This document shows, piece by piece, positions 36,820 to 45,470 of a stretch of 64,000 nt of DNA. Position 1 is the first letter of the stretch, and each line of letters opens with the position of its first letter. Both the position numbers and the translations under genes were made by a program. The notes beneath the pieces were generated by a model. The model was not told the origin of the DNA and made no database searches. It saw nothing but the letters and a program-made list of their open reading frames with translations. Where the stretch lies: NCBI GenBank assembly GCA_963758025.1, contig CAVWUA010000021.1:50490-114489 (forward strand), written 5' to 3'. The DNA is from CAVWUA01 sp963758025 (GTDB lineage: Bacteria > Planctomycetota > Planctomycetia > Isosphaerales > Isosphaeraceae).

Positions 36820-37023
36820 ATGACCACGCGAAGTCAGGAAACGAATCGCGAGACGACAGCCTACGAGGCGGGGCGTCGCCTGTATTGCGAGCAATGTCAC
36901 TCGGAGATTGAAATCGTCAGCCCTTGCCCAAACAAGTCATCCCAACCCGTCTTTCGCTGCTGTGGCGAACCGATGAAGCCTTCGACGGGTGTCTCGGTCA
37001 ACATCAACGTCCAGAAAAGCTGA
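36820..37023 (+). CDS. Desulforedoxin-like Cys4 miniprotein (copy 1)
   Basis: A 67-residue protein with the pattern C-x2-C (LYCEQCHSEIEIVSPC) then FRCCGEPMKP. This arrangement, CxxC followed about 25 residues later by CCGxxM, is the iron-binding layout of desulforedoxin and the N-terminal domain of desulfoferrodoxin. A Fe(Cys)4 or Zn(Cys)4 site is therefore likely. A fifth Cys (SPC) lies between. A good Shine-Dalgarno (GAAGGA) lies 5' of the ATG. The paralogue begins 29 bases after its stop. Function unknown; a redox or metal-sensing role is inferred from the fold only. Confidence 0.72.
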   Translation: MTTRSQETNRETTAYEAGRRLYCEQCHSEIEIVSPCPNKSSQPVFRCCGEPMKPSTGVSVNINVQKS

Positions 37024-37052
37024 CCTGATTTTGAGGAAGGAAAGGAGTTGTC

Positions 37053-37244
37053 ATGTCCACCGAGATGCCCTTTGACAAGACCACATCATTCCAGAAGGGT
37101 CAGCGCCTGCTCTGTATGAAATGCGGGTCGGAGATCGAGGTTGTCATCCCTTGCGGTTGCAACCCGCCCAGGCAGGTCTTTCGTTGCTGTGGAGCCGACA
37201 TGGTTCCCTCCGAGGGAACGCCCCAGCGGTTGAAGAGTGAATGA
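37053..37244 (+). CDS. Desulforedoxin-like Cys4 miniprotein (copy 2)
   Basis: A 63-residue paralogue of the upstream gene, with about half the core positions identical. It reads RLLCMKCGSEIEVVIPCGC, then QVFRCCGADMVPSEG, so the CxxC and CC pairs are both kept. The LCxxCGxxIEV...FxCCGxxM layout is closer to classical desulforedoxin than copy 1. Extra Cys residues lie in the middle (PCGC). AAGGAG precedes the ATG. The two genes are a tandem duplication and are probably transcribed together. It could be a metal-binding redox protein or a zinc-ribbon partner of a larger complex. Confidence 0.72.
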   Translation: MSTEMPFDKTTSFQKGQRLLCMKCGSEIEVVIPCGCNPPRQVFRCCGADMVPSEGTPQRLKSE

Positions 37245-37286
37245 GCATTTCGCTCGATCATTCTCCCGTCCGCGCAATGAGGCAGA

Positions 37287-38333
37287 TCAACCGCCCCAGG
37301 GGCCTTCCACGAAGGAGTGCTCCGCGTGGGACCGTTCCGCGGCGTCGAGAAGACGAACAACATCGCGGGCCTGCTCCGCCGTGACGGCCAGCGGAACGTT
37401 GCGGATCAGATGGTCGGCGATGTTCGCGTAATAGGCATCCCAGCCGTTTCGCACGCTCGGAAGGATCTCTTCGCGGATCACTCCATCCCGGCCTTCCGCG
37501 CGTCGTCGAAAGCGATGGCTTTCCGGCTCGGACGCTCGGTCGAGGTCGCCGGCCCGCAGCGCCTCTTCCTGCGGGTCCACGCCATACTTCACGAGGCCCC
37601 CCTCCGTCCCCAGCACCCACCACCTCGGCCGGTCGATGCGACAGATCCGGCTCGTCTCGACCTGGAAGAGGACGCCATCAAATTCGAGGACGATCCGACC
37701 ATGCCCCCCCGTATCGTCATCGGGATACGGGCTGGGGGCGATCCAGGCCCAGAGCCGTCGGCAAGGACCGAGCCCTAATTGCAAGGCCTGGTCGAGCAGG
37801 TGCGCGCCCCAGTCGTGCAGGATCGTCCCGGCCTCCGAGGCGCGACCACGCCAGGTCCGGGGCCGGCTCGCCCGACAGACCGCGTTCTCGATGAGCAGCG
37901 GACGGCCAATCGTCCCGTGAGCCAGGGCATCCTTCAGCGTCTGGAAGTCCCAATCCCAGCGCCGGTTCTGAAAAACCGAGAGCATCTTCCCCGATCGATC
38001 GCGCGCGGCGATCATGCGGTCAGCCTCGGCGGTCGAAAGCGCCATCACCTTGTCCACGACGCAAGGTTTCCCGGCGTTCAGGGTTCGCACCGCCAGATCC
38101 GCATGGGTGTCATGGGGCGTCGCGATAATCACCAGATCGACCGACGGATCGGCGAGGGCCTCGTCAAGCTGGGCATAACCGCGAACCCCGTCCCAGGTGG
38201 CGATGGCGTCTTCACGAACCTCCGGGTTTCGCGCGACGATGCCATGCAGGCGCAAGTCCGGCTGGCGGTAAACCAAAGGACAGTGGAAGACCCGACCGGC
38301 CAGGCCGTATCCCACGACAACGGTATGAATCAT
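37287..38333 (-). CDS. Gfo/Idh/MocA-family oxidoreductase (cytoplasmic)
   Basis: 348 residues from ATG 38333. The N-terminal Rossmann motif is VVVGYGLAGRVFHCPL; next come DLVIIATPHDTHADLAVRTLNAGKPCVVDKVMALS (the E/D-K-P-like active-site loop, here DKVMAL) and LSVFQNRRWDWDFQTLK. The domain-2 segment has GTILHDWGAHLLDQALQL, with the catalytic His. It lacks a Tat signal, unlike the oxidoreductase at 9973. It uses NAD(P) to oxidise a sugar or related polyol, substrate unknown. It is divergent from the aminotransferase gene at 38551, with about 220 bases between, where both promoters must lie. Confidence 0.87.
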   Translation of the reverse strand: MIHTVVVGYGLAGRVFHCPLVYRQPDLRLHGIVARNPEVREDAIATWDGVRGYAQLDEALADPSVDLVIIATPHDTHADLAVRTLNAGKPCVVDKVMALSTAEADRMIAARDRSGKMLSVFQNRRWDWDFQTLKDALAHGTIGRPLLIENAVCRASRPRTWRGRASEAGTILHDWGAHLLDQALQLGLGPCRRLWAWIAPSPYPDDDTGGHGRIVLEFDGVLFQVETSRICRIDRPRWWVLGTEGGLVKYGVDPQEEALRAGDLDRASEPESHRFRRRAEGRDGVIREEILPSVRNGWDAYYANIADHLIRNVPLAVTAEQARDVVRLLDAAERSHAEHSFVEGPWGG

Positions 38334-38550
38334 GGTGGTTCCGACTTTCCCTGGCTCCCGCTCGTTCAATGCCCGGTCGATTTGACCCGGACGATCCCGC
38401 GGGCCTACAATACGTATGGACACGATCAGGAACGTTGGGGCAGGATCTTCAACGATCGCGATATCACCTCTTTTTCGCCCCTTCGATTTCGCGTTCCTGC
38501 CGACCATCAATGATTCCTCAGCGGCCAACCAGCCGAGGAGGGAACGGCTC

Positions 38551-39849
38551 ATGATTGCCTTGCACCGCGACGAACCGCACCGAATCAGCTCATTTCCGGG
38601 GCCTCAAGCCGCGTCGTGGATCGCGCGTGACGGGGAGGTGATGTCGCCTTCCTATACCCGGGTGTACCCGCTGGTCGTCCGTCGCGCCAAGGGGGCCATG
38701 GTCGAAGACGTGGACGGAAACCGCTTCCTCGACTTCACGGCCGGAATCGCCGTCGCGGCCACCGGGCACTCGCATCCGAAGGTCGTGAAGGCGATCCAGC
38801 GGCAGGCCAGACGGTTTCTGCACATGTCGGGCACGGATTTCTATTATGCCCCGCAGGTCCGACTGGCGGAACGGTTGGCCCTTCTGGCTCCGGGCGACAC
38901 GCCGAAACGCGTCTTCTTCACCAACAGCGGCGCCGAGGCCGTCGAAGCGGCGTTGAAGCTGGCGCGTCACCATACGGGACGACCGCGCGTGATCGCCTTC
39001 CAGGGCGCGTTTCACGGTCGAACCTATGGCGCCCTGTCGTTGACGGCCTCCAAACCCGTCCAGAGGCGTGGTTTCGGTCCTCTGGTCCCGGAAATCCATC
39101 ACGCGCGTTTTGACGATCTGGAGAGCGTCCACGCGCTGTTGAAGACCACGTGTCCGGCGGATGAGCTCGCGGCCATCTTCGTCGAGCCGATCCAGGGCGA
39201 GGGGGGCTACCTCCTGCCCGGAACGGACTTTCTCCCGGGGCTTCGTCGCCTCTGCGACGATCATGGGGCGTTGCTGGTGCTGGACGAGGTCCAGACCGGG
39301 ATCGGCCGCACCGGACGGATGTTCGCCTCGGAGCACTGGGGCGTGGCGGGGGACATCGTCTGCCTGGCCAAGGGGATTGCCAGCGGAATGCCTCTCGGCG
39401 CCATCGTCGCCCGTGCCGACGTCATGGACTGGCCGCCCGGCAGTCATGCCTCGACCTTCGGCGGCAACCCGGTCTCGTGCGCGGCGGCCCTGGCGACCCT
39501 CGATCTGGTCGAGCACCGTTATCTCGCCAACGCCCGGCGTCGTGGCGATCAGCTTCGAGACGGATTGACCCGGATCGCCGCACGCCACCCGAGGATCATC
39601 CGCGATGTTCGGGGCCTTGGCCTGATGATCGGTGTGGAGATCGGGACGGCGGACGCCGAGAGCCCGGCGCTTCGCTCCCGCATCATCCAGGAGGCATTCC
39701 AACGCGGGCTCTTGCTCCTCCCTTGCGGTTCGAGCACAATCCGGCTGTGTCCTCCCCTGTGCCTCAATCGTCGGCAGGCGGCCATCGGCCTGAAGATCCT
39801 GGAGAGAGTTCTGGATGCCGTCGGAACCCAGGAAGGAATCGCCCTGTAG
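38551..39849 (+). CDS. Class III PLP-dependent aminotransferase (acetylornithine/4-aminobutyrate type)
   Basis: 432 residues from ATG 38551 behind GAGGGAACGGC. The fold type I core is complete: GNRFLDFTAGIAVAATGHSHP, FFTNSGAEAVEAALKLAR, FQGAFHGRTYGALSLTASKP, AIFVEPIQGEGGY, LVLDEVQTGIGRTG and LAKGIASGMPLGAI, which holds the PLP-lysine. SHASTFGGNPVSCAAALATLDLV is also typical. It transfers an amino group between a 4- or 5-amino acid (GABA, acetylornithine or relatives) and 2-oxoglutarate. The next gene, of unknown function, starts only 12 bases downstream, suggesting a two-gene operon. Confidence 0.9.
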   Translation: MIALHRDEPHRISSFPGPQAASWIARDGEVMSPSYTRVYPLVVRRAKGAMVEDVDGNRFLDFTAGIAVAATGHSHPKVVKAIQRQARRFLHMSGTDFYYAPQVRLAERLALLAPGDTPKRVFFTNSGAEAVEAALKLARHHTGRPRVIAFQGAFHGRTYGALSLTASKPVQRRGFGPLVPEIHHARFDDLESVHALLKTTCPADELAAIFVEPIQGEGGYLLPGTDFLPGLRRLCDDHGALLVLDEVQTGIGRTGRMFASEHWGVAGDIVCLAKGIASGMPLGAIVARADVMDWPPGSHASTFGGNPVSCAAALATLDLVEHRYLANARRRGDQLRDGLTRIAARHPRIIRDVRGLGLMIGVEIGTADAESPALRSRIIQEAFQRGLLLLPCGSSTIRLCPPLCLNRRQAAIGLKILERVLDAVGTQEGIAL

Positions 39850-39860
39850 AGTCTACGCTC

Positions 39861-41259
39861 ATGCCCACATTTGACTGGAAACGTTGGCCCGAAACGGAAA
39901 CCTTCCTCGCGGATCGGGTCACCGAGGCGCTGGAGGGTAACGCCTTCGCGGCGGAGCTGGCCCAGCGCATGCGGCTGGAAACGAGCACGCGATTTGGGGA
40001 CTGGGTCGATCATCTCGTGCTCGCCGACCGGCCTGGTCTGGAGGCGGAACTCAACCGCCTGGGATACACGCGAGCGGTCGAGACGTTTTTCTTTCAGGGG
40101 CTGGTTTTCCGTCATGATGGCGGTCTCTTTCCCGGGCTCCTCGTGGGAACGGAGCAAGGACCGTCGGTTCGAGAGGTGGCGATCAAGGTGGAGTCCGTCG
40201 CCGACTTTTCTCGGGCGCATGACCTGGGGCTGGAGATCCATGGTTACGCGATGGGCCCCTACCGCCTGGGGCGAATCCCGGGCGAACGAACGAGCCTAGC
40301 CGTGGTTGAACGTCGCGCCTATCTCGGCTTCGATCCCTACAGTGGGGAGGTAGCCCGGGAAGGTCGAATGGTCCCCCATGCCGCCCGTAACGCTCTGGCG
40401 GCTCGGGACCTATGGCACGGTCGGAAGCGACGGTTCGAGGAGGACGCCCACGGATTTGATGTGACCGAGGCGTTGCTGGAAACGGTCATCGAGCGTTGTG
40501 GGAACAAGGACCTGGCCTGCCATCTCATCTTTGAAGCGGAACGCACGTACTGGCAGTCGCGGAACCGTGCCGCGCAGCGTCCAGAAAGCCCGGCAAGACC
40601 GGCTGGGTCTGGGGTGGGCGAATCACGATCATCATACCTTCCGCAGCTCAAGACGATTCTTCCCCCGCCTGATCGCCATGTTCCGAAAGCTCGGCTTCCG
40701 ACTCCGGGAGCGATTCCACGCGGGAGCAAATGCCGGTTGGGGCGCGCAGGTTCTGGAGCATCCGATCACCGGAATCGTCATCTTCGCCGATCTGGACCTG
40801 TCGCCCGAGGAAGTCTCGCAGGACTTCACCCGGGAATCCCTTCCCGATCTCCCCACGCCAGGGACGGTGGGGCTCTGGGTGGCCCTGCACGGTGAGTCCA
40901 TTCTGGAAGCGGGCATGCACCACCTGGAGGCCCAGTTTGATTTTGACGCCCTCCGGGCGGACCTTCAGCGCGAGGCCGGGCTCGACACGATGAAACCGTT
41001 CTCCGACTTCCCCTTCCTCCGCCAGGCGTTCACGGCTGGCGAGCGCTGGACGGTTGCTCCCCACCGCGCGAATCGTGCGCTGGAACGGGGCTGGATCGAC
41101 TCCGCGCAACAGGAGCGGTTTCTCCGAGAGGGGGCCATCGGCAGCCACCTGGAGAACCTCCAGCGACGCGAGGGCTTCAAGGGGTTCAATCAGCAAGCCG
41201 TCGGCGCGATCATCGCCGCGACCGACCCCAGGCTACAGCATTCGCCCCTCGGAACCTGA
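39861..41259 (+). CDS. Conserved hypothetical protein paired with the aminotransferase; one frameshift
   Basis: From ATG 39861 (MPTFDWKRWPETETFLADRVTEAL), 11 bases after the aminotransferase stop, the protein runs to about 465 residues. The frame changes near 40570, at RNRAAQ in the first frame and QKARQDRLGLGWANHDHHTFRSSRRFF in the second. Recognisable segments are FFFQGLVFRHDGGLFPGLLVG, WANHDHHTFRSS and FRLRERFHAGANAGWGAQV. No known family comes to mind; the conserved-looking HDHHTF and GWGAQ stretches could be an active site. Base composition matches its neighbours. It is probably an enzyme acting with the aminotransferase, but this is inferred from position only. Confidence 0.6.
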
Positions 41260-41303
41260 TTTTCTCATCAATCTGGCAAGTCGGGCAAGACAGTGAGATC
41301 AGT

Positions 41304-41332
41304 TTGACAACCATTCAGGACCGGGTTATCTT
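41304..41332 (+). promoter_or_regulatory. Candidate sigma-70-type promoter
   Basis: TTGACA at 41304-41309 is a perfect -35 box. TATCTT at 41327-41332 matches four of six -10 positions, with a 17-base spacer. It lies 300 bases upstream of the chosen start of the HEAT protein (41632) and just before an in-frame ATG at 41347 with an AGAGGAAG ribosome site. The stretch between 41260 and 41631 contains no other clear gene. Confidence 0.5.
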
Positions 41333-41631
41333 CGAGAGGAAGCGATATGACGGAACGGTTGGAGGGTCATGATCGTCCAACAAACGGGTGGATAAGGCGA
41401 GTCACTCAACAGATCCGCCGTGTGTTTTTTCTCGCGCCTTCCGACTCCGATTTCGTCGTGATACGAAACATCACCCGGGGGTCGGTCGCGGTTTCCACGA
41501 ACCGACGGCTGCCTTTCCGGAAATGCCGGTCTGACATTCTCCAATATCAATCGCATCTGAGCCCCCCTGAGCGATCCTCACGACCTGTCGAAGCGGGCCT
41601 TGAGGATCGTCAACTTGAAGGTTATCGACAC

Positions 41632-43095
41632 ATGGTCCGAGCGCTCGCCCCGAGACGGTCACGGGGGGACTCGTGGGTCTTGTTGCTGTTGCTGACGTTG
41701 TCCCTGGGTTTTTCAACCCGGTTCAGCCAGGCACAGACAGAAGCCCCCGAGGCTCCGCAAGCGGAGACCACTCCCGAATCCAACCCTGCCGAGGAGCAGG
41801 GCGCTGTCGATACGAAGACGGGCCGGATTACGGAGCTGGACGCGACCTACGAAGATCCGAATGCTCAGGCTCTTCTGGAAAACCAGTATCCCGAACTCCA
41901 TCGCAACGTCCGTATCATTCAGGGGGATGAACGGGATGTGCTTCAAATGGCGATGGGGCAGCAACGGATCGACCGGGACAAAATCACGAATTATATCCAG
42001 AACCAGGCGGCCGAGCTGACCAAGCACTCGAACATCCAGGCCATGCTCGAGCCGGATTCCAACCCGAGTGGGGTCGAGCGTTTGTCCGAAGCCGGGGAGA
42101 AGCTGGTCCGGCCTCTGCTCGAAGCGCAAGCCGCGAACAATGAAGCCTTTCGGCGGGAATACTCGCGTGTCCTGCTGGAAAAGGACATTGCTCCGGAACT
42201 GTTGAAGAACCATCTCTACGCGCGCACCATGACGATGGTTGCCCTGAGTCGCGTCGGGGAAGAACAGGCGATCCCCATCTTGATCGAGCAGATTCGCGAT
42301 CCCAAGCAACCCCTGGCGGTGAGGATGCTCGCCGCGATTGGGCTGACCAGCGTGGCGCGAGGGGGCCGTCAGGATGTCTCGCCGACCCAGGCGATCGAGG
42401 CGTCGAGGGCCTTGACCGAGTTTCTTGAGGACGAGCAAAACCACTGGTGGCCCTCGCAGGTCCGGGCGCTGGAAGCGCTTGGGGCCTTACGCCAGGCTTC
42501 GAGTTCCGGGTCGAACCCGCAGGCCGATTTTTCCGCGCAGGTCCTGAAATATCTTGCCGATCCCGATCAATCTCTCAGCGTCCGGGCCTGGGCGGCCTGG
42601 GCACTCGGGATGATCCGCCCGAGCGAGCGGAACGACAAATACAACTTCCAGCTCATCGCCTATCATGCCGGTCGGGCGGCGGTCGAGATTGGTGACCAGG
42701 TTCTGGAACTGGAGCCGGAAAATCCGGAACTGGCGAAACGGCTGACGAACCTACTGCTCCAGATTCTCGTCGGTTTCTATGGCAACTCGGAGATTCGTAA
42801 TAGTGGCCTGCTGAACACGCCGCACTCGAATCTGCTCGCCCAGAAGACCACCATCCAGCCCATCGCGGATCGGGTCCAGAAGTTGACCGCGGCGGCGATC
42901 GAGTTGAACCGGGCGGTGGGTGCGCAGAAACCGAGCCGACGGACTACCTTGCAGAGCGCGCTTGAGGATCTTCGCACGTATCTCTCGCAGAACCCTCCCC
43001 AGAACGTGGCACTCATCCCGGACGGCCCGACATTCCCGGTTCCATCGGCACCGGGTCAACAGCAAGCCAAGGCCGAAGCCGCCGCACCTCGCTGA
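41632..43095 (+). CDS. Exported HEAT-repeat protein
   Basis: 487 residues from ATG 41632. The N-terminus, basic then hydrophobic (RRSRGDSWVLLLLLTLSLGFSTRFSQAQ), is a signal peptide. After an acidic linker, the C-terminal two thirds carry HEAT-type repeats: LYARTMTMVALSRVGEEQAIPILIEQI, AVRMLAAIGLTSVARGG, WWPSQVRALEALGALRQ and SVRAWAAWALGMIRP. These form a superhelix for binding other proteins. No enzymatic motif. The frame is open from ATG 41347 with a decent ribosome site and promoter upstream, which would add 95 residues before the signal; the signal-based start is preferred. The GXGXG gene follows 11 bases on. Confidence 0.72.
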   Translation: MVRALAPRRSRGDSWVLLLLLTLSLGFSTRFSQAQTEAPEAPQAETTPESNPAEEQGAVDTKTGRITELDATYEDPNAQALLENQYPELHRNVRIIQGDERDVLQMAMGQQRIDRDKITNYIQNQAAELTKHSNIQAMLEPDSNPSGVERLSEAGEKLVRPLLEAQAANNEAFRREYSRVLLEKDIAPELLKNHLYARTMTMVALSRVGEEQAIPILIEQIRDPKQPLAVRMLAAIGLTSVARGGRQDVSPTQAIEASRALTEFLEDEQNHWWPSQVRALEALGALRQASSSGSNPQADFSAQVLKYLADPDQSLSVRAWAAWALGMIRPSERNDKYNFQLIAYHAGRAAVEIGDQVLELEPENPELAKRLTNLLLQILVGFYGNSEIRNSGLLNTPHSNLLAQKTTIQPIADRVQKLTAAAIELNRAVGAQKPSRRTTLQSALEDLRTYLSQNPPQNVALIPDGPTFPVPSAPGQQQAKAEAAAPR

Positions 43096-43106
43096 GCCGT
43101 TTTGCC

Positions 43107-43766
43107 ATGGACGACACGACGGCAATGGTTCTCTCTGTCCCGGAAATCCGCGATTATCAGCGGATCAATAGCCAGGTCGCCCAGTGGCTCGATGCCGGAC
43201 ATCGGCGTGTCACGCTCAGTGGCGTGGAGGGCCAACGATTGTTGCTGGCCGGTCTGAGTGGAAACTGGCCAGCGGTGATCGAGGTCGAGGGCCGAGCCGG
43301 GCCGGAACTGGCCGCGAATCTGGATGCGCCGAATCTGATCGTCGTGGCTCGTGGTGATGTCGCCGATGGCGCGGGCCGAGGCCTTCGCGCGGGGCATCTG
43401 TTGATCTTCGGTGATGCCGGCGCCGCGGTGGCCTATCGTCAGAGCGGCGGTTTGATTGCCGTGACGGGTCAGGCGGGGCCTCGAGCGGGTCTGGAGCTTT
43501 CCGGTGGCTTGTTGGTGATCTCGGGGACCGCCGGCCTGCTCGCCGCCGAGCGTCAATCGGGTGGCTGGATTGTCCTGCTAAGCCAATCCCTTTCACCCCA
43601 TGCTGGCCGTGGGCAGCGCGGCGGTTGCTTGTTGCTGGGCGAGGACATAACGAGCAACGACGCCAATCTGCCCAGAGACTTTCGCCTGGACCTGCTCAAG
43701 CCCTTGCGGCACACCCTACCTCAGCCCATGGCCAGAATCCTCGGGTTGGATCAGGATCATGAATGA
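43107..43766 (+). CDS. Stand-alone GXGXG-repeat protein (GltB C-domain/FwdC-like)
   Basis: 219 residues, largely a right-handed beta-helix-like run of GxxG-containing repeats about every 19 residues: LRAGHLLIFGDAG, RQSGGLIAVTGQAG, ELSGGLLVISGTAG, RQSGGWIVLLS and GRGQRGGCLLLG. This is the pattern of the glutamate synthase alpha-subunit C-terminal domain, N-methylglutamate synthase GlxC/MgsB and formylmethanofuran dehydrogenase subunit C (FwdC/FhcC). It is shorter than most FhcC proteins and no other C1 or glutamate-synthase genes lie nearby, so the reaction cannot be assigned. ATG (GCCATGG) start at 43107; its end overlaps the lipoprotein gene by 8 bases. Confidence 0.7.
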   Translation: MDDTTAMVLSVPEIRDYQRINSQVAQWLDAGHRRVTLSGVEGQRLLLAGLSGNWPAVIEVEGRAGPELAANLDAPNLIVVARGDVADGAGRGLRAGHLLIFGDAGAAVAYRQSGGLIAVTGQAGPRAGLELSGGLLVISGTAGLLAAERQSGGWIVLLSQSLSPHAGRGQRGGCLLLGEDITSNDANLPRDFRLDLLKPLRHTLPQPMARILGLDQDHE

Positions 43767-44251
43767 TCGGCCCTTTCGACGTTTTGTGGCAAAGGAGAGG
43801 ATTTTTTCGAGAGTCTTGTTGTTGTGGATCATGATGGTGTTTCCGCTGGCCGTGGCTTCGGGCCTCCTCGTGGGTTGTGCCGAGGAACTCGGACCGGAGC
43901 CGATGCGGACGACGTCCATTCAAGGCCGGTTACGACTCTTCCAGAAACCGCTTGGACCGGGCTGGCTGGAGATGATACCGACGGATGGAACGGTCGGCGA
44001 CTTACGTTCCGTTCGGGTCCGGTCCGGATGGAACCTTCCAGGCCGAGGGCGTTCCCGTGGGGCGAGTGGCGATTCGTTTGGCCGGGATCACGCCACCAGA
44101 GACCGGGACGAGCCGTATCAACGCCACGATCCGCCTCTTCACTCAGAGATACCTCATCATTCGTAACATCCGGGATCATTCCCAATCCACGCTCGAGATC
44201 GACATCGGCACGGAAGCGGTTCATCTCGCCCAGAACCCCTCGGCGCATTGA
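43759..44251 (+). CDS. Small lipoprotein; one frameshift
   Basis: MNDRPFRRFVAKERIFSRVLLLWIMMVFPLAVASGLLVGC ends in a lipobox-like L-L-V-G-C, so lipid anchoring is likely. The mature part, IQGRLRLFQKPLGPGWLEMIPTDGTVG, switches frame near 44005 into VPFGSGPDGTFQAEGVPVGRVAIRLAGI. It ends at NPSAH*. The combined 160-residue protein looks like the carboxypeptidase-regulatory/Ig-like small lipoproteins common in planctomycetes (V-x-V-x-F-x-P-x-x-G ... G-x-Y/F-x-x-x-V-P-G pattern). Function unknown. It overlaps the GXGXG gene by 8 bases. Confidence 0.62.
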
Positions 44252-44343
44252 GAGAGCATGGGGGCACAAGGCATGACGTTCCGTCCCCTCGCTCTCTCGA
44301 CCCCGTCACGACGCTCGTTCTCAACCGTTGCGGAGTCTCGTTG

Positions 44344-45394
44344 ATGACGCTCGACACCAGGGCTGGTTCCGACCGATCGACCCCTCTGGCACCGAGAGTC
44401 CGGGTCGTGTTTCGGGAATCGTCTGGTGCGGTGCATCTGGACTGGCCCTTCGGACGAGTCGAGAGCGCAATCCACGACAAGGAAGGGACGCTCTGGATCG
44501 ATATCGACGATCGCGACCTGGACCTCACCGCCGTGGAAGAACTTTTCCGCAACGTCTTCCATTTTCACCCGCTGGCCATCGAGGATGCTCTCCAGGAATC
44601 GAACGTCCCGAAACTGGACAACTGGGGAAAATTATCTTTACCTGGTGTTCCACTCCATTGATTTTGATCCCGACACCGATGAACTCCATCTCCGCGAACT
44701 CGACATCTTTCTCGGTCCGAACTATCTGGTGACGTACCATGGAGAACCGCAACCGATCCTCGACCACTTACGTGAAATGATTCTCCGAGATAACGGTCAG
44801 AGGTTAGCCGAAGGCGCCGACCACCTTCTCTACCTGTTGCTGGACCTCGGTGTCGAAGCGTACATGCCTGTCATCGAACATCTGGACGACGCCATCGATG
44901 AGGCTCAGGACGAGGTCTTCGAACGTCCGACGCCGCGGACGCTTCAAAAGATCTTTCAGGTCAAGCGGTCCGCCATGCGGTTGCATCGCATCCTGATCCC
45001 TCAACGTGAAGTGCTGAACCGTCTCGCACGCGACGAATACGCACAGATTGACCTCCAGGATCGCGTCTATTTCCGCGACGTGTACGACCACGTGGTCCGC
45101 ATTCACGATATCTCGGAAACCCTGCGCGACTTGATTTCGGGGGCACTCGACACTTATCTCTCGGCCACCTCGAACCGAACCAACGACGTGATGAAAGCGC
45201 TGACGGTCGTCACGGTGATGTTCTTGCCCTTGAACGTTCTGGTTGGCTTTTTCGGGATGAATTTCTTCGCCGAGACGCTTGCATTCCAGTATCCGGATCT
45301 GCCCAGCAGGCTCCTTTTCGGCCTGAGCTGTCTGGCCATGCTGGCCTCGCCGATCTGCATCTGGTTCTGGGCCAGGAAACAGGGCTGGTCTTGA
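44344..45394 (+). CDS. corA: CorA-family divalent-cation transporter; one frameshift
   Basis: A CorA-type Mg2+/Co2+ channel. The N-terminal cytoplasmic domain has GTLWIDIDDRDLDLTAVEELF and FHFHPLAIEDALQESNVPKLD. The long helix that follows includes HLDDAIDEAQDEVFERPT, FQVKRSAMRLHRILIPQREVLNRLARDE and SETLRDLISGALDTYLSATSNRTNDVMKALTVVTVMFLPL. TM1 ends with the hallmark FFGMNF (the GMN selectivity motif), and TM2 follows (LLFGLSCLAMLASPICIWFWARKQGWS). A single-base loss near 44625 (CTGGGGAAAATTATC) shifts the frame between LDNWG and NYLYLVFHS. About 350 residues in all, normal length. ATG at 44344. Confidence 0.9.
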
Positions 45395-45470
45395 AATCAT
45401 CACCGACCCGATCTTTCTCCTGGGATGGAAGCCGGGAGCATGGTCCAATAGACAGAAGGAAGGGAGGTCG

